Assembly (NCBI RefSeq): GCF_030813005.1
Contig: NZ_JAUSTU010000011.1
Location: 62,001-126,000 of the forward strand
Length of the DNA: 64,000 bases
Direction of reading: 5' to 3'
From: Robertmurraya andreesenii
GTDB taxonomy: Bacteria; Bacillota; Bacilli; Bacillales; Cytobacillaceae
Shown here: piece after piece, positions 45,499 to 55,033 of the stretch
How positions within the stretch are numbered: the stretch's first letter is position 1
Layout: each line of letters opens with the position of its first letter
The notes under the pieces: generated by a model
Database searches by the model: none
What the model saw: the letters and a program-made list of their open reading frames with translations, nothing else
What the model was told of the DNA's origin: nothing
Translations under genes and position numbers: made by a program

Positions 45499-45921
45499 CT
45501 ATTTTATTAACAATAATGGAATAGGAGAATGCTGCGAGATGTAGTGGCTAATGCTTCCCAAGAACTCCTTGATTCCACTTAGCCCACGGCTTCCCATAAT
45601 AATTACATCACAGTTTAGCTCCTCAGCTTTTTCTAGAATGACCTTTATCGGAGCTCCTTCCACAATCATTGCTTCCGATTGTTCCGAAATGACTTCTAGT
45701 TTTTTCTTCGCCGGCTCGATCGTGGCATGGGCGTCCTCCATAATCATATTCTTCACTGGATTAAAAATAGCATCTGGAACCCGCTTAATGGGAAGCTGGT
45801 AGGCATGAAGAGCTGTTACCTTCACCGTACGATCCAATTTTGCAAACTCTATCGCTTTTTCTAATGATTTCATAGCTAATTCTGAACCATCAAATGGAAC
45901 TAAAATATTTGAGAATATCAT
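45499..45921 (-). CDS. Universal stress protein (UspA family)
   Basis: 140 residues, the normal UspA length. N-terminal FSNILVPFDGSELAMKSLEK and the ATP-binding motif IIMGSRGLSGIKEFLGSIS (G-2x-G-9x-GS) are present, so this should be an ATP-binding member. Its client pathway is unknown. The ATG 45921 is preceded by AGGAGAGA. Single gene between two chemoreceptors. Confidence 0.93.
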   Translation of the reverse strand: MIFSNILVPFDGSELAMKSLEKAIEFAKLDRTVKVTALHAYQLPIKRVPDAIFNPVKNMIMEDAHATIEPAKKKLEVISEQSEAMIVEGAPIKVILEKAEELNCDVIIMGSRGLSGIKEFLGSISHYISQHSPIPLLLIK

Positions 45922-46069
45922 TTTTGGTCTCTCCTTTATTGATAATAGGATACTAGCTATATTATACTTTTATAATATTAATTATGGAATATTTAAATAG
46001 TTTTTATTATTTACAAGATGGTATAATGGGAAATATATACTAGGAACCACTAGGGGGAAAGAGATAGAG

Positions 46070-47806
46070 ATGAAACGAATAAGGTTTACGGTAACAAAAA
46101 AATTATACATAGGCTTTATATCCGTCTTATTCATTATGGGGCTTTTAGGATTGGGCTCCATTTATAGTATGTATAGTATTAAGGATAAGTCCTCGGAAAT
46201 AACAGAAAAGTGGCTTCCGAGTGTTGAGTTGATTAATAATATCAACTATTTAACGGAAAATCTTGCTTCCCATGAATACAAATATATAATTGAGCCTGAC
46301 GAGAAAAAGCTTAAAATCATTGAGGAAGAAATGAATCAAACCTTTTCCGAAATCGACAAAGCCTTTGTAAAGTTCGAAGCCATGATCACGTTAGAAGAGG
46401 AAAAAGAAAATTTTAAAGTATTGAAAGGAAAATGGGAAAATTACGCCAAAATACATCAAAAATTTATTGAACTTGGGTCTAGCATGGATATTGTCAAAGG
46501 GACAGGGAATATTAACGGGATTCGGTTGCTTTCATTAATTAGCGAAGCAGATAATGCCTACTCCAGTATGCAAATTAACCTTGATAAGTTAGTCGAACTG
46601 AATCGAGAAAATGCACAAATAGCTAGCAACCAAGCGGATAAAGAATCTACCCAAAGCTTCTGGATGATTATTGGCTTCCTAATTGGAGGGATTGTCCTTG
46701 GTTTATCGATTGCCTATATCGTAGCAAAGATGATCACGAAGCCATTGAAATTTGTTAATGATAACGTAAAAGAAGTGGCGAATGGGAATTTAACAATGGA
46801 TCCGATCCAGGTAAAAAATAAAGATGAAATTAGCGATTTAGCTGAATCCTTTAATGAAATGGGAACGAGTCTTGCCAACTTGATCCGCAAGGTTAGGGTG
46901 ACCTCCGAAACGGTAGCAGCATCAGCTGAACAGCTGCTAGCAAGCTCAGAGCAAACCTCGAAGGCGACAGAACAAATCACGATTGCCATTCAGGATGTTG
47001 CTTCTGGTTCTGAACAACAAGTAGGAAGTGCTATGGCAGGAAACCAATCGATGCAAGAAATTTCGAAAGGAATGGAGCAGGTTGCAGCTTCCATCCAAAT
47101 CGTGTCAGATTTGAGCATGACCTCTAACGAAAAAGCAGAGGCTGGAAACATTGTCGTATCCGAAACCATTTCTCAAATGGAAGTCGTTGCACAGCATGTT
47201 GCAAAAATCGCTGGCATCATTCATGTGCTCGGCAATCGTTCAAAAGAAATTGGCCATATTGTTGACTTGATCTCCCAAGTTTCAGACCAAACGAACCTTC
47301 TCGCATTAAATGCTGCCATTGAAGCTGCCCGGGCAGGTGAGCATGGAAAAGGCTTTGCTGTTGTGGCGGATGAAGTGAGAAAGCTAGCAGAGGAATCAAA
47401 TAAAGCGACAGATAATATTCGGGTTCTTATTGAACAAATTCAAAAAGAAATCGATGATGTGACCATGTCCATGGAGGAAGGAACACAATCTGTTCAATCA
47501 GGAATTGAAAAAGTCAATGAAACAGGAAAATCATTTCAGGAAATCACAGAGTTTATCTCCAACATAACTGTACAAGCACAAGAAGTATCTGCTGTAGTCG
47601 AAGAAGTAAATGCTAGTACAGATAATATGGTCCAAAAAATGTCTGAAATCGCAACCATTTCACAGCAATCTGCTGGAAACACGCAACAGGTTGCCGCATC
47701 GGCAGAGGAGCAGAATGCCTCAATGGAAGAAATCTCCGCATCCGCTCATTCTTTAAGTGTCCTAGCACAAGAATTACAAGAGAATGTGGCTAGATTTAAA
47801 GTCTAA
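46070..47806 (+). CDS. Methyl-accepting chemotaxis protein
   Basis: 578 residues, same architecture as the chemoreceptor at 43572 but in another orientation: N-terminal helix, 4HB_MCP sensor (about 35-190), second helix, HAMP (KPLKFVNDNVKEVANGNLT) and the signalling tip DQTNLLALNAAIEAARAGEH. The EEQNASMEEI near the end is a typical methylation-helix segment. AGGGGGAAAG before ATG 46070 sets the start. A strong terminator follows. Confidence 0.94.
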   Translation: MKRIRFTVTKKLYIGFISVLFIMGLLGLGSIYSMYSIKDKSSEITEKWLPSVELINNINYLTENLASHEYKYIIEPDEKKLKIIEEEMNQTFSEIDKAFVKFEAMITLEEEKENFKVLKGKWENYAKIHQKFIELGSSMDIVKGTGNINGIRLLSLISEADNAYSSMQINLDKLVELNRENAQIASNQADKESTQSFWMIIGFLIGGIVLGLSIAYIVAKMITKPLKFVNDNVKEVANGNLTMDPIQVKNKDEISDLAESFNEMGTSLANLIRKVRVTSETVAASAEQLLASSEQTSKATEQITIAIQDVASGSEQQVGSAMAGNQSMQEISKGMEQVAASIQIVSDLSMTSNEKAEAGNIVVSETISQMEVVAQHVAKIAGIIHVLGNRSKEIGHIVDLISQVSDQTNLLALNAAIEAARAGEHGKGFAVVADEVRKLAEESNKATDNIRVLIEQIQKEIDDVTMSMEEGTQSVQSGIEKVNETGKSFQEITEFISNITVQAQEVSAVVEEVNASTDNMVQKMSEIATISQQSAGNTQQVAASAEEQNASMEEISASAHSLSVLAQELQENVARFKV

Positions 47807-47807
47807 C

Positions 47808-47846
47808 AAAAATCCCTCACCACAATTTTGTGATGAGGGATTTTTT
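47808..47846 (+). terminator. Terminator of the chemoreceptor at 46070
   Basis: Interrupted stem: AAATCCCTCA with TGAGGGATTT and inner CACAA with TTGTG, then a T run. Confidence 0.88.
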
Positions 47847-47850
47847 CTAT

Positions 47851-48303
47851 TCAAATACTATTTCTTTCTGCCTGCAGTAATTTGATGATATCCTCCTTTG
47901 CCAAAGGAGGACTGAAAAGGAAGCCTTGAATTTCATAGCAGCCCATTTGTAGCAAAACTTCATTTTCTAGCTTTGTTTCTACACCTTCTGCAACCACATT
48001 CAATTGCAATCCACGTGCTAACTCCAAAATCGATTTTACCAAAAGGGCCTGTTTATCATTTTGATGGATATCCCTGATAAACTGACGATCAATTTTGATC
48101 TCATCGATTGGCAAGTACAAGAGCTGATATAGCGATGAATATCCCTTGCCAAAATCATCGATAGAAATCTGGACTCCCATACCTTTTAGCCGATGAATCA
48201 CTTCCGCCACATGTTCAGGATTTCGAATAAAGACACTTTCCGTAATCTCAAGCTTCAAATACTCCGGGGCCAAGCCTGATTCGTTCAATGCTTTCTTGAC
48301 CAT
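47851..48303 (-). pseudogene. C-terminal half of an EAL domain (part of a deleted gene)
   Basis: 150 codons carry the second half of a c-di-GMP phosphodiesterase: LKLEITES, IDDFGKGYSSL, EIKIDRQFI and VVAEGVET, all with catalytic residues in place. The signature E-x-L motif at the start of EAL domains is missing. The family sequence extends upstream of ATG 48303 in this frame to about 48425 (ISVNISAKHFQQDYL), but there is no start codon; it is the 3' part of the gene beginning at 49331. Confidence 0.85.
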
Positions 48304-49331
48304 TGAAATAAGATAATCCTGTTGAAAATGTTTAGCTGAAATATTGACGGAGATCGGAATAAAGATCGATTCCTCTTCCTGCCATTGTTTATTTTGTTTG
48401 CAAGCGTGTATAAGTGACCAACAATAGGCTGGATATCTTTATTTTCCAGCGGAAGAAACTCATAAAAATGCTCTTTTATCTCCTTGGCCCGATATTTTTG
48501 AGCCAATACTGTTGAGCTAGTCCCTTCTTGGTCATTGGTTGCTGCCAAAACCCTTTTATTCTGTTCAATGATCATCACGTATTCCTGTGACTCGTTCTCG
48601 AAAAGAATTTTTCTTAATACGGATGGATCTACCAGTCCATTTTGCTTTAAAGCACGAATTTGTTTTTCGACTCGGGTGGCGGTCATTCTCGCCTCTTCAA
48701 CTAGATCCGTTGAAATCGATTCGTAAATATTAATTGTATTCGTTGTGACACTAACGTAAAAAGGAAGCAGAGCAGATAATAAGGTAATATGCGCCAAAAA
48801 TTGGTGGATAGAGACGTTATTCTTGCTCAGTCGATTTGATTTTAACAATTTATAAAATGGAAAATAGGCAAGGAGCATATCGGCTATGAGAACATTCACT
48901 AGTGCATTAATAATATCTTTACAGACTTTAAAGGGGAGGGCATAGCCTGATAGAAATTCCCGGTTCATAAAAAACAGGAGGGCTCCACCTATTAACACCC
49001 AAAAAAGCACATCCACATAGAACATTTTTGCTTTTCTTCCCTTTAGAAAGAACAAACCTACGAACACGATTTCTAATAAAAAAATAGTTTGGTAAGCAAT
49101 ATGGCTCATTTCCTTTGGAATGAAAAGAAAGGTTAATAATCCCGTAATTATGCTTGTCGCAAGCCCATAAATCCTCAGGATCAAAAATAGGAAAATACTG
49201 GCGAAGGTAATCGTAATCCCATAGATAAACGTCAACTTATAGGTCGAAGTAAGGAACACAAGCCCCATCAGGCAAAGGAGGAGGGGAATATCTCTATTAA
49301 ACTGGGATAGTACGCTTCTATATTTGGTCAT
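48285..49331 (-). pseudogene. N-terminal sensor part of a broken c-di-GMP turnover protein
   Basis: 348 codons: about six membrane helices (1-165), then a further helix and a PDC/Cache-like sensor (about 200-270, EEARMTATRVEKQIRALKQN). After residue 315 the frame leaves recognisable sequence, while the other frame continues with the second half of an EAL domain. The parent gene would also have held the first half of EAL and perhaps GGDEF. The junction near 48425-48440 therefore looks like an internal deletion that also shifted the frame. Confidence 0.8.
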
Positions 49332-49477
49332 ATAATTCTCCCATTACTTCTGGTTAAAATAGGTATTTTTTAAGTAATGATTTCCCAAAAATACCATTTG
49401 ATTTGCATAGTTAAATAATATCACAATAGTGTTTACTTGAACATTTTTAAAGATTTAATTTAAGCCAATTTTCCTAT

Positions 49478-49510
49478 AAAAAAAGCCAGTCCCTCCAGCT
49501 GAGGACTGAC
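49478..49510 (-). terminator. Terminator of the HAD phosphatase gene
   Basis: CAGTCC and GGACTG arms followed by GCTTTTTTT on the minus strand. Confidence 0.8.
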
Positions 49511-49527
49511 TCATAATCTCAACATAA

Positions 49528-50313
49528 TTATTTAGGCAGCAAGCCAACCATTTGCAGCCCATGAAGAATGCCATCCTCTTCAACAGACTTTGTTACATAT
49601 TTGGCGACCTGTTTGATTTCTTCCTCCCCATTTCCCATCGCAACACTATTTTCAATGGTTGAAAGCATCTGCTTATCATTCAAGCCATCACCGAAAGCAT
49701 ACTGTCTTTCTTTTGGAAAGCCTAATTTTTCAACAACCTTGGCAATGCCATTTGCCTTCGAGCCACCCTTTGGGAGTACATCCAAGGAAACTGGATGCCA
49801 GCGAACGAAGTCAAAGTCTGGAAAAGCCTCTTCATATTGCTTTTCCTCACCCTCCGGACAGAAAAGTAGCGTTTGATAAAGCTCACGCCCCTCATAATAG
49901 AGCGGATCATGAGTCGGAAATTGGTTGATTTTGAGTGAACCGATGCTTTCATTTATATAGTCATGCTCTGGTACATTCGCCTTCATATCTTCATGGTCCA
50001 TATACACCACTGGATGGTTATTCAATAGAGCCGCTTCTGTTAATTGAACGAGTGGGGACATCTTTAATGGATTTGTGTAAATGACTTCCCCATTCAAAAC
50101 AACATACTGACCGTTATAGCTCACAAAGGTGTCGATTTCGAGCTCCCGTCGCAGGTCCTTAAACATAAAAGGGGCCCTTCCTGTAGCGATCGCCACGGTA
50201 TGACCGAGACATTTAAGGGTAAAGATGGCCTCCTTTGTAGAGGCAGGCAATACTTTCTCATCTGTAAGCAAAGTCCCATCAATATCGAAAAAAATAACGC
50301 TTGGTTGTGCCAT
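49528..50313 (-). CDS. Cof-type HAD-superfamily phosphatase
   Basis: 261 residues of the Cof/HAD-IIB group, which dephosphorylates sugar phosphates, FMN or other small phosphates. Motif I is FFDIDGTLLTD (Asp10, Asp12), motif II is in AIATGRAP, motif III Lys in LPKGGSKANGI and motif IV is FGDGLNDKQML. A C2B cap lies between about 80 and 190. The substrate cannot be told from sequence. ATG 50313 is the start. It is a single gene. Confidence 0.93.
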   Translation of the reverse strand: MAQPSVIFFDIDGTLLTDEKVLPASTKEAIFTLKCLGHTVAIATGRAPFMFKDLRRELEIDTFVSYNGQYVVLNGEVIYTNPLKMSPLVQLTEAALLNNHPVVYMDHEDMKANVPEHDYINESIGSLKINQFPTHDPLYYEGRELYQTLLFCPEGEEKQYEEAFPDFDFVRWHPVSLDVLPKGGSKANGIAKVVEKLGFPKERQYAFGDGLNDKQMLSTIENSVAMGNGEEEIKQVAKYVTKSVEEDGILHGLQMVGLLPK

Positions 50314-50449
50314 ACTTATTCCAACTTTCTATATGATATCTATATCCATATTGTTCGTTTGCAATCAGAATATGTATACCTGATCTATGTACGAAAAACT
50401 TAGAAACTGCTTACCTTGGCTATTTTCCATATCTTTTTTCCATTCTATG

Positions 50450-51412
50450 TCACTTATTGTTGCCCCAATTCATTACCCCGTCGTCCACAACAAATTCAAT
50501 GATGACATCAGTTACTCCTTTAAATGCATCATAAATCTTCGCTTCGATCTCATCCTTAATTCTTGTGGCCTCCCTAACAGTCAGCACCGGGTTGATTTCA
50601 AGCTTCATCTCAATGTGGAAATCTTCGCCCTCTTTGACAGCGTACATGGTTTGAATGTCCTTTATTTCCGGGTAGGTTATAATGAAATTCCCAATTTCCT
50701 CCTCTAATGCATCGTCTGCTTCACCAAGAACACCCTTCGCATTATCGAGGAAAACCTTTCCTACCACATAGAACATCATCAATCCTATCATGACAGAGGC
50801 TATGCCTTCTGCCGCATGAAATCCAAGAAAATAAGAAATTAAAATTCCGATAATGGCAATAACTCCACCTAAGGTCGCAACAAAATCCTCCATAAAAACA
50901 AGCTTTGTAGCAGGCTTTGCACTGCTAAGCTTAGCGAAGCTCTTTATTAAGATCGCAAAACCTTTTGCTTCTGTATGGGTATCGTGGAGAATTTCCTTCA
51001 TCGCTTTAAAAAGGACATAGGATTCCAATGCTGCACCAACACCTAAGACGGACAGATTGATCACAATTCCGCTAGATTCAATCGGATGAATGATGTGCTC
51101 AATTCCCTCTTTAATGGTTTCATAGCTCATAATCCCTACTATAAGAACTGCCCCCAAAAGGACTAGGTTTACGAGCCGTCCAAATCCATTCGGATAGCGA
51201 TCCGTTGGCATTTTTTTACTTAATGCACTACCGATATACACGAAAAATTGATTCGCTGCATCCCCTAAGGAGTGCATCGTCTCGGCAAACATCGCCACAT
51301 TCCCAGTCATAAAATAAGCAATTCCCTTTACAATTGCGATAATCGTATTGACGATAGCAGCTATCAAAGAGGATTTATTTCCCTTTTTTAATAAGCTTTC
51401 CTTTTGTGCCAT
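50450..51412 (-). CDS. Cation diffusion facilitator (CDF) transporter
   Basis: 320 residues with six membrane helices and a C-terminal cytoplasmic domain (about 235-310, VKEGEDFHIEMKLEINP). Helix 2 has AETMHSLGDAANQFFVY, the place of the metal-binding residues (H-x3-D) in zinc/iron-type CDF members. The second site in helix 5 shows VFMEDFVATLGG rather than the usual H-x3-D, with E-D-x3-T, so metal choice is uncertain. Proton antiport of divalent metals is the family role. Single gene. Confidence 0.88.
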   Translation of the reverse strand: MAQKESLLKKGNKSSLIAAIVNTIIAIVKGIAYFMTGNVAMFAETMHSLGDAANQFFVYIGSALSKKMPTDRYPNGFGRLVNLVLLGAVLIVGIMSYETIKEGIEHIIHPIESSGIVINLSVLGVGAALESYVLFKAMKEILHDTHTEAKGFAILIKSFAKLSSAKPATKLVFMEDFVATLGGVIAIIGILISYFLGFHAAEGIASVMIGLMMFYVVGKVFLDNAKGVLGEADDALEEEIGNFIITYPEIKDIQTMYAVKEGEDFHIEMKLEINPVLTVREATRIKDEIEAKIYDAFKGVTDVIIEFVVDDGVMNWGNNK

Positions 51413-51544
51413 ACAAGCCTCCAGTATAATTTTTTTTTGAAATTTTATTCGTTTATGATCCTACCTCCTTATTGTTTGAAACCCCGTTAAAAATAGTTAT
51501 ATTTTATTATAATTAATTTTATCTTTAAAGGATTTTTTTCAAAT

Positions 51545-51574
51545 TTCACTTAAAAAACAAATTCAAGCTATAAT
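51545..51574 (+). promoter_or_regulatory. Promoter of the HTH/PBP regulator
   Basis: TATAAT (51569-51574) with TTCACT 18 bp upstream. The -10 box is five bases before an in-frame ATG at 51579, so translation begins at ATG 51594. Confidence 0.55.
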
Positions 51575-51593
51575 AGACATGGAGAGTGATCGT

Positions 51594-52526
51594 ATGAATA
51601 ATAACTCGTCATATACTATTGAAGAGGTTTCTCAATTATTGAAGATATCCAAATTGACTGTTTATGATCTAATCAAAAAAGGTGATCTTGTCGCTTTTAG
51701 AGTCGGTAGGCAAATGAGAGTTGAGCACGAGGATCTTGAAAGATATAAATCAAAAGGGAAAACGGCTGTTTCCGATCAGACTTACCCATCTGTAGAAGCA
51801 AAACAAGGCATTGATAAAAATAATAAAAAGCAAATTATCATTAGTGGACAAGACATCGTACTAGATATTTTAAGCAAGTATATTGAAAAAAACACTGATT
51901 TAACGCCATTAAGATTATATGAGGGTAGCTTAAATAGCTTGATTTCCATGTATAACGGAGACTGCGATGTGGTCAGTGTACACTTATTCGATGGCGATAC
52001 GGGCGAGTACAATCTTCCTTATGTCAAACGGATATTAGTCAACCATTCCTATATGCTGATCAATCTCGTTTGTCGGAATGCTGGGATTTACGTCCAACAG
52101 GGCAATCCAAAGAACATAAGAAAATGGGAGGATTTAGCGGGGGCACAAGTCACAATTGTCAATCGTGAAAAAGGCTCTGGGGCCAGAGCCTTACTCGATG
52201 AGCAGCTCCGCATACATGGGATTTCAAGGGATTCCATCAAGGGCTATGAGAAGGAACTGACGAGCCACTTTTCTATCGCTTCAGCTGTAGCAAGTGGTCA
52301 AGCCGATGTGGGAGTTGGAATTGAGAATGTCGCGAAAATGGTCAATGTCGACTTCATCCCATTAATTAAAGAACAATACGATCTCGTTGTATTAAAAACA
52401 AAGGAAAATTTACAGTTGCTTCAAACCATCAAAGAATCCGTCTCTTCCTTCGATTACCGTAAGCAGCTAGAACAATTGCACGGATATGATCTCAGCCTAT
52501 CAGGGAAAATCATCTACGAGACCTAA
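51594..52526 (+). CDS. One-component regulator: excisionase-type HTH fused to a periplasmic-binding-like domain
   Basis: About 310 residues. Residues 5-55 form an excisionase/MerR-like HTH (YTIEEVSQLLKISKLTVYDL), and after a linker residues 85-300 form a PBP-like domain (NREKGSGARALLDEQL, ASAVASGQADVGVGI) of the molybdate-binding type seen in such regulators. The ligand is probably an oxyanion or small molecule, but no transport genes are next to it. GGAGAG seven bases before ATG 51594 and the promoter position exclude the ATG at 51579. Confidence 0.85.
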   Translation: MNNNSSYTIEEVSQLLKISKLTVYDLIKKGDLVAFRVGRQMRVEHEDLERYKSKGKTAVSDQTYPSVEAKQGIDKNNKKQIIISGQDIVLDILSKYIEKNTDLTPLRLYEGSLNSLISMYNGDCDVVSVHLFDGDTGEYNLPYVKRILVNHSYMLINLVCRNAGIYVQQGNPKNIRKWEDLAGAQVTIVNREKGSGARALLDEQLRIHGISRDSIKGYEKELTSHFSIASAVASGQADVGVGIENVAKMVNVDFIPLIKEQYDLVVLKTKENLQLLQTIKESVSSFDYRKQLEQLHGYDLSLSGKIIYET

Positions 52527-52628
52527 GGTACTGGACTTTATCCCAAGACATATGCAGGAAATTCTTTTTTGTGAGAAATTCCTGCTATATGGGTCCCCAA
52601 TATTTTAGGTCCGTTCATGTTGTGTAAA

Positions 52629-53228
52629 TTAATCCTTAAAGATATTCCCCAAGTTGATGCTAAATCCTTCTAAAACTCCTACGTTCACGTTGTCTTCTTT
52701 AAGATATATCCCTGTACGATCAAAACTATTTTTATTCAATTCATATACCTCAACGGACATATGATACGGATCAACAATCCAATATTCTCTTACCCCGGCT
52801 TTTTCATAATTCTTGTACTTTATTAAGCGGTCGTTTTTTGTGGTAGAAGGGGACAACACTTCGATGACAAGATCGGGTGCTCCAATAATATTCTTTTCCC
52901 CTATTTTACTACGGTCACAGACAACGATTAAATCGGGCTGAACCCAATCTTTAATTTCTTCGTACTTCATTTCATGCTCCGCAAATAAACAAACATCAAT
53001 CGGAGAAGAAAATGCCATACACTCTTTGCCTCTAAGAAACATCTTAAATTCAGCAGTTAGTTCATCTACGACATCCTGATGTTTTGGGGTTGGTGACGGG
53101 GACATTGAAATGATTTCACCATCCAGCACTTCACAAAGAAAATCTTCATCCCAAGACATGTATTCGGCGTAGGAGTACTTTCTTTTTTCTTCAGGCATGC
53201 CCTCAAAAATCACCCTTTTTATTTCCAT
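52629..53228 (-). CDS. Uma2-family PD-(D/E)XK nuclease-like protein
   Basis: 199 residues of the Uma2 (DUF820) family. The core shows VQPDLIVVCD, APDLVIEVLSPST and KYKNYEKAGVREYWIVDP, which supply the D, ExK-like and surrounding residues of the PD-(D/E)XK fold. Members are common in cyanobacteria and Firmicutes and their biological role is unknown. The ATG 53228 has no strong ribosome binding site in the preceding bases. Single gene. Confidence 0.88.
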   Translation of the reverse strand: MEIKRVIFEGMPEEKRKYSYAEYMSWDEDFLCEVLDGEIISMSPSPTPKHQDVVDELTAEFKMFLRGKECMAFSSPIDVCLFAEHEMKYEEIKDWVQPDLIVVCDRSKIGEKNIIGAPDLVIEVLSPSTTKNDRLIKYKNYEKAGVREYWIVDPYHMSVEVYELNKNSFDRTGIYLKEDNVNVGVLEGFSINLGNIFKD

Positions 53229-53385
53229 TATATCACTGGCTTTAATGGATTTGTGGTCCCCCGGCTTGTTAATGGGGACATGTTTCCCATGATTTCAATG
53301 ATTCATGTCCTCATTAGGCTCATTTGCGGATAACCTTTCTCTCTGGTGCTCCGATTCATGTCCTCGTTGAGCCTGTGCAAAGACT

Positions 53386-54855
53386 TCAAGTTCCACAAAA
53401 AGTTCGATAGGGTACTCCCGATGGTGTCGGTAATGTACAGTAAGATTCTTGCTCAGATGTATAAGCATAGGGTTTCGCAAGCACATCAAGCAGCTTCCTC
53501 ATCACGCTTAGATCACCATGCTCCACTGCCGCTTCAAGCGCTTCTTCCACACGATGATTGCGAGGAATAACAGCGGGATTATGACGTCGCATCTGTTCAC
53601 TCACTTCATCCTGTGATTCCGTCTGTCTTCCAAGCCTTTCTTGCCATCGTTCAAACCACTTTACAAATTCCTCGTGACCAGAAAACGAGATTTCATCAAC
53701 CCTACCTTCAGTTAAGGCTTTGAAGGTGTTCGTATAATCAGCTTCGTGCTTCTGCATAAGCCCGAGCCATTCATCGACGAGGGCAGCATCCTCTTTTTCC
53801 TCATTAAAAATCCCTAGTTTTGCCCTCATTCCATCAAGCCAGATTTCCTCGTACTGCTTAGAAAAGCCCGAGATTTCATCCTGTGCCATTTTTACAGCCT
53901 CATCCTGATCTTCATGCAGCAATGGTAAAAGTGTTTCCGCAAAACGAGCAAGATTCCAAGCTGCAATATATGGCTGATTCCCGTATGCATAGCGTCCGCC
54001 AGTGTCAATGGAGCTGAAGACCGTGTTAGGATCGTATGTGTCCATAAAGGCACACGGACCATAATCAATCGTTTCTCCACTAATCGTCATGTTATCGGTA
54101 TTCATCACCCCATGGATAAAACCAACATGCATCCATTTGGCAATGAGGTTTGCCTGGCGCTTTATCACTTCCTGCAACAAGGACAAGTAAGGAGTTTGGC
54201 TCCCGCTAATCTCGGGATAATGTCGTGCGATTGTGTAATCAGCCAAGGCCTTCAATCCCTCTTTGTTCCCTCGCCCTGCTGCATATTGGAAGGTACCGAC
54301 TCGTATATGACTCGCGGCCACACGTGTTAAAATCGCACCGGGGAGTGCGGTTTCCCTCATAATCTGTTCACCCGTTGTCACAACCGCTAAACTCCGAGAA
54401 GTTGGAATGCCTAGTGCATGCATCGCTTCACTAATGATATATTCACGGAGCATCGGCCCAAGGGCTGCACGACCATCTCCACCCCGAGAATAGGGAGTCC
54501 GTCCCGAGCCTTTCAGCTGAATATCAAATTTTTCCCCATTAGGTGTGATTTGCTCCCCTAAGAGCACCGCCCTTCCATCTCCAAGCATCGTAAAATGGCC
54601 AAACTGGTGTCCAGCGTAGGCTTGGGCAAGTGGCTCCGCTCCCTCTGGGATACGATTTCCAGCGAACACCTCCACTCCCTTTTCCTCTGCAAGAGCTTGT
54701 ACTTGAAGTCCAAGCGATTCCGCAAGCTTTTCATTTAATATAATCAGCTTAGGAGAATCAACAGGTGTCGGGTTCGTTTTGGTAAAAAAGTCTTTTGGTA
54801 GTCGAGAATAGCTCTGTTCAAAATTCCATCCAGCTTCTATATGCTCGTTATTCAA
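53386..54855 (-). CDS. selO: Protein adenylyltransferase SelO (YdiU family)
   Basis: 489 residues. SelO proteins are pseudokinases that transfer AMP from ATP to Ser/Thr/Tyr of target proteins in redox stress. The conserved blocks GDGRAVLLGEQI, FDIQLKGSGRTPYSRGGDGR, HGVMNTDNMTISG and IDYGPCAFMD, and the C-terminal RTFCGT, are all present. The start is TTG 54855 (product MNNEHIEAGWNF), with AAAGGTGG further upstream. Single gene, divergent from the MMPL exporter gene. Confidence 0.94.
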   Translation of the reverse strand: MNNEHIEAGWNFEQSYSRLPKDFFTKTNPTPVDSPKLIILNEKLAESLGLQVQALAEEKGVEVFAGNRIPEGAEPLAQAYAGHQFGHFTMLGDGRAVLLGEQITPNGEKFDIQLKGSGRTPYSRGGDGRAALGPMLREYIISEAMHALGIPTSRSLAVVTTGEQIMRETALPGAILTRVAASHIRVGTFQYAAGRGNKEGLKALADYTIARHYPEISGSQTPYLSLLQEVIKRQANLIAKWMHVGFIHGVMNTDNMTISGETIDYGPCAFMDTYDPNTVFSSIDTGGRYAYGNQPYIAAWNLARFAETLLPLLHEDQDEAVKMAQDEISGFSKQYEEIWLDGMRAKLGIFNEEKEDAALVDEWLGLMQKHEADYTNTFKALTEGRVDEISFSGHEEFVKWFERWQERLGRQTESQDEVSEQMRRHNPAVIPRNHRVEEALEAAVEHGDLSVMRKLLDVLAKPYAYTSEQESYCTLPTPSGVPYRTFCGT

Positions 54856-55033
54856 AATAACAGCGCCACCTTTTCTTTCAACGGTTTTTCTACTATATTA
54901 TAGTTATTTATATTCTATACTCTTTCCATCCAATCATGTCAATTCTTGAGAAAGTCTTTTAAATACAGCTACAGACAAGCCTTAAACTATTAGCTAAACT
55001 GAAAGTAAAAAAAATGAGTAGGGAGAAAAAGAA

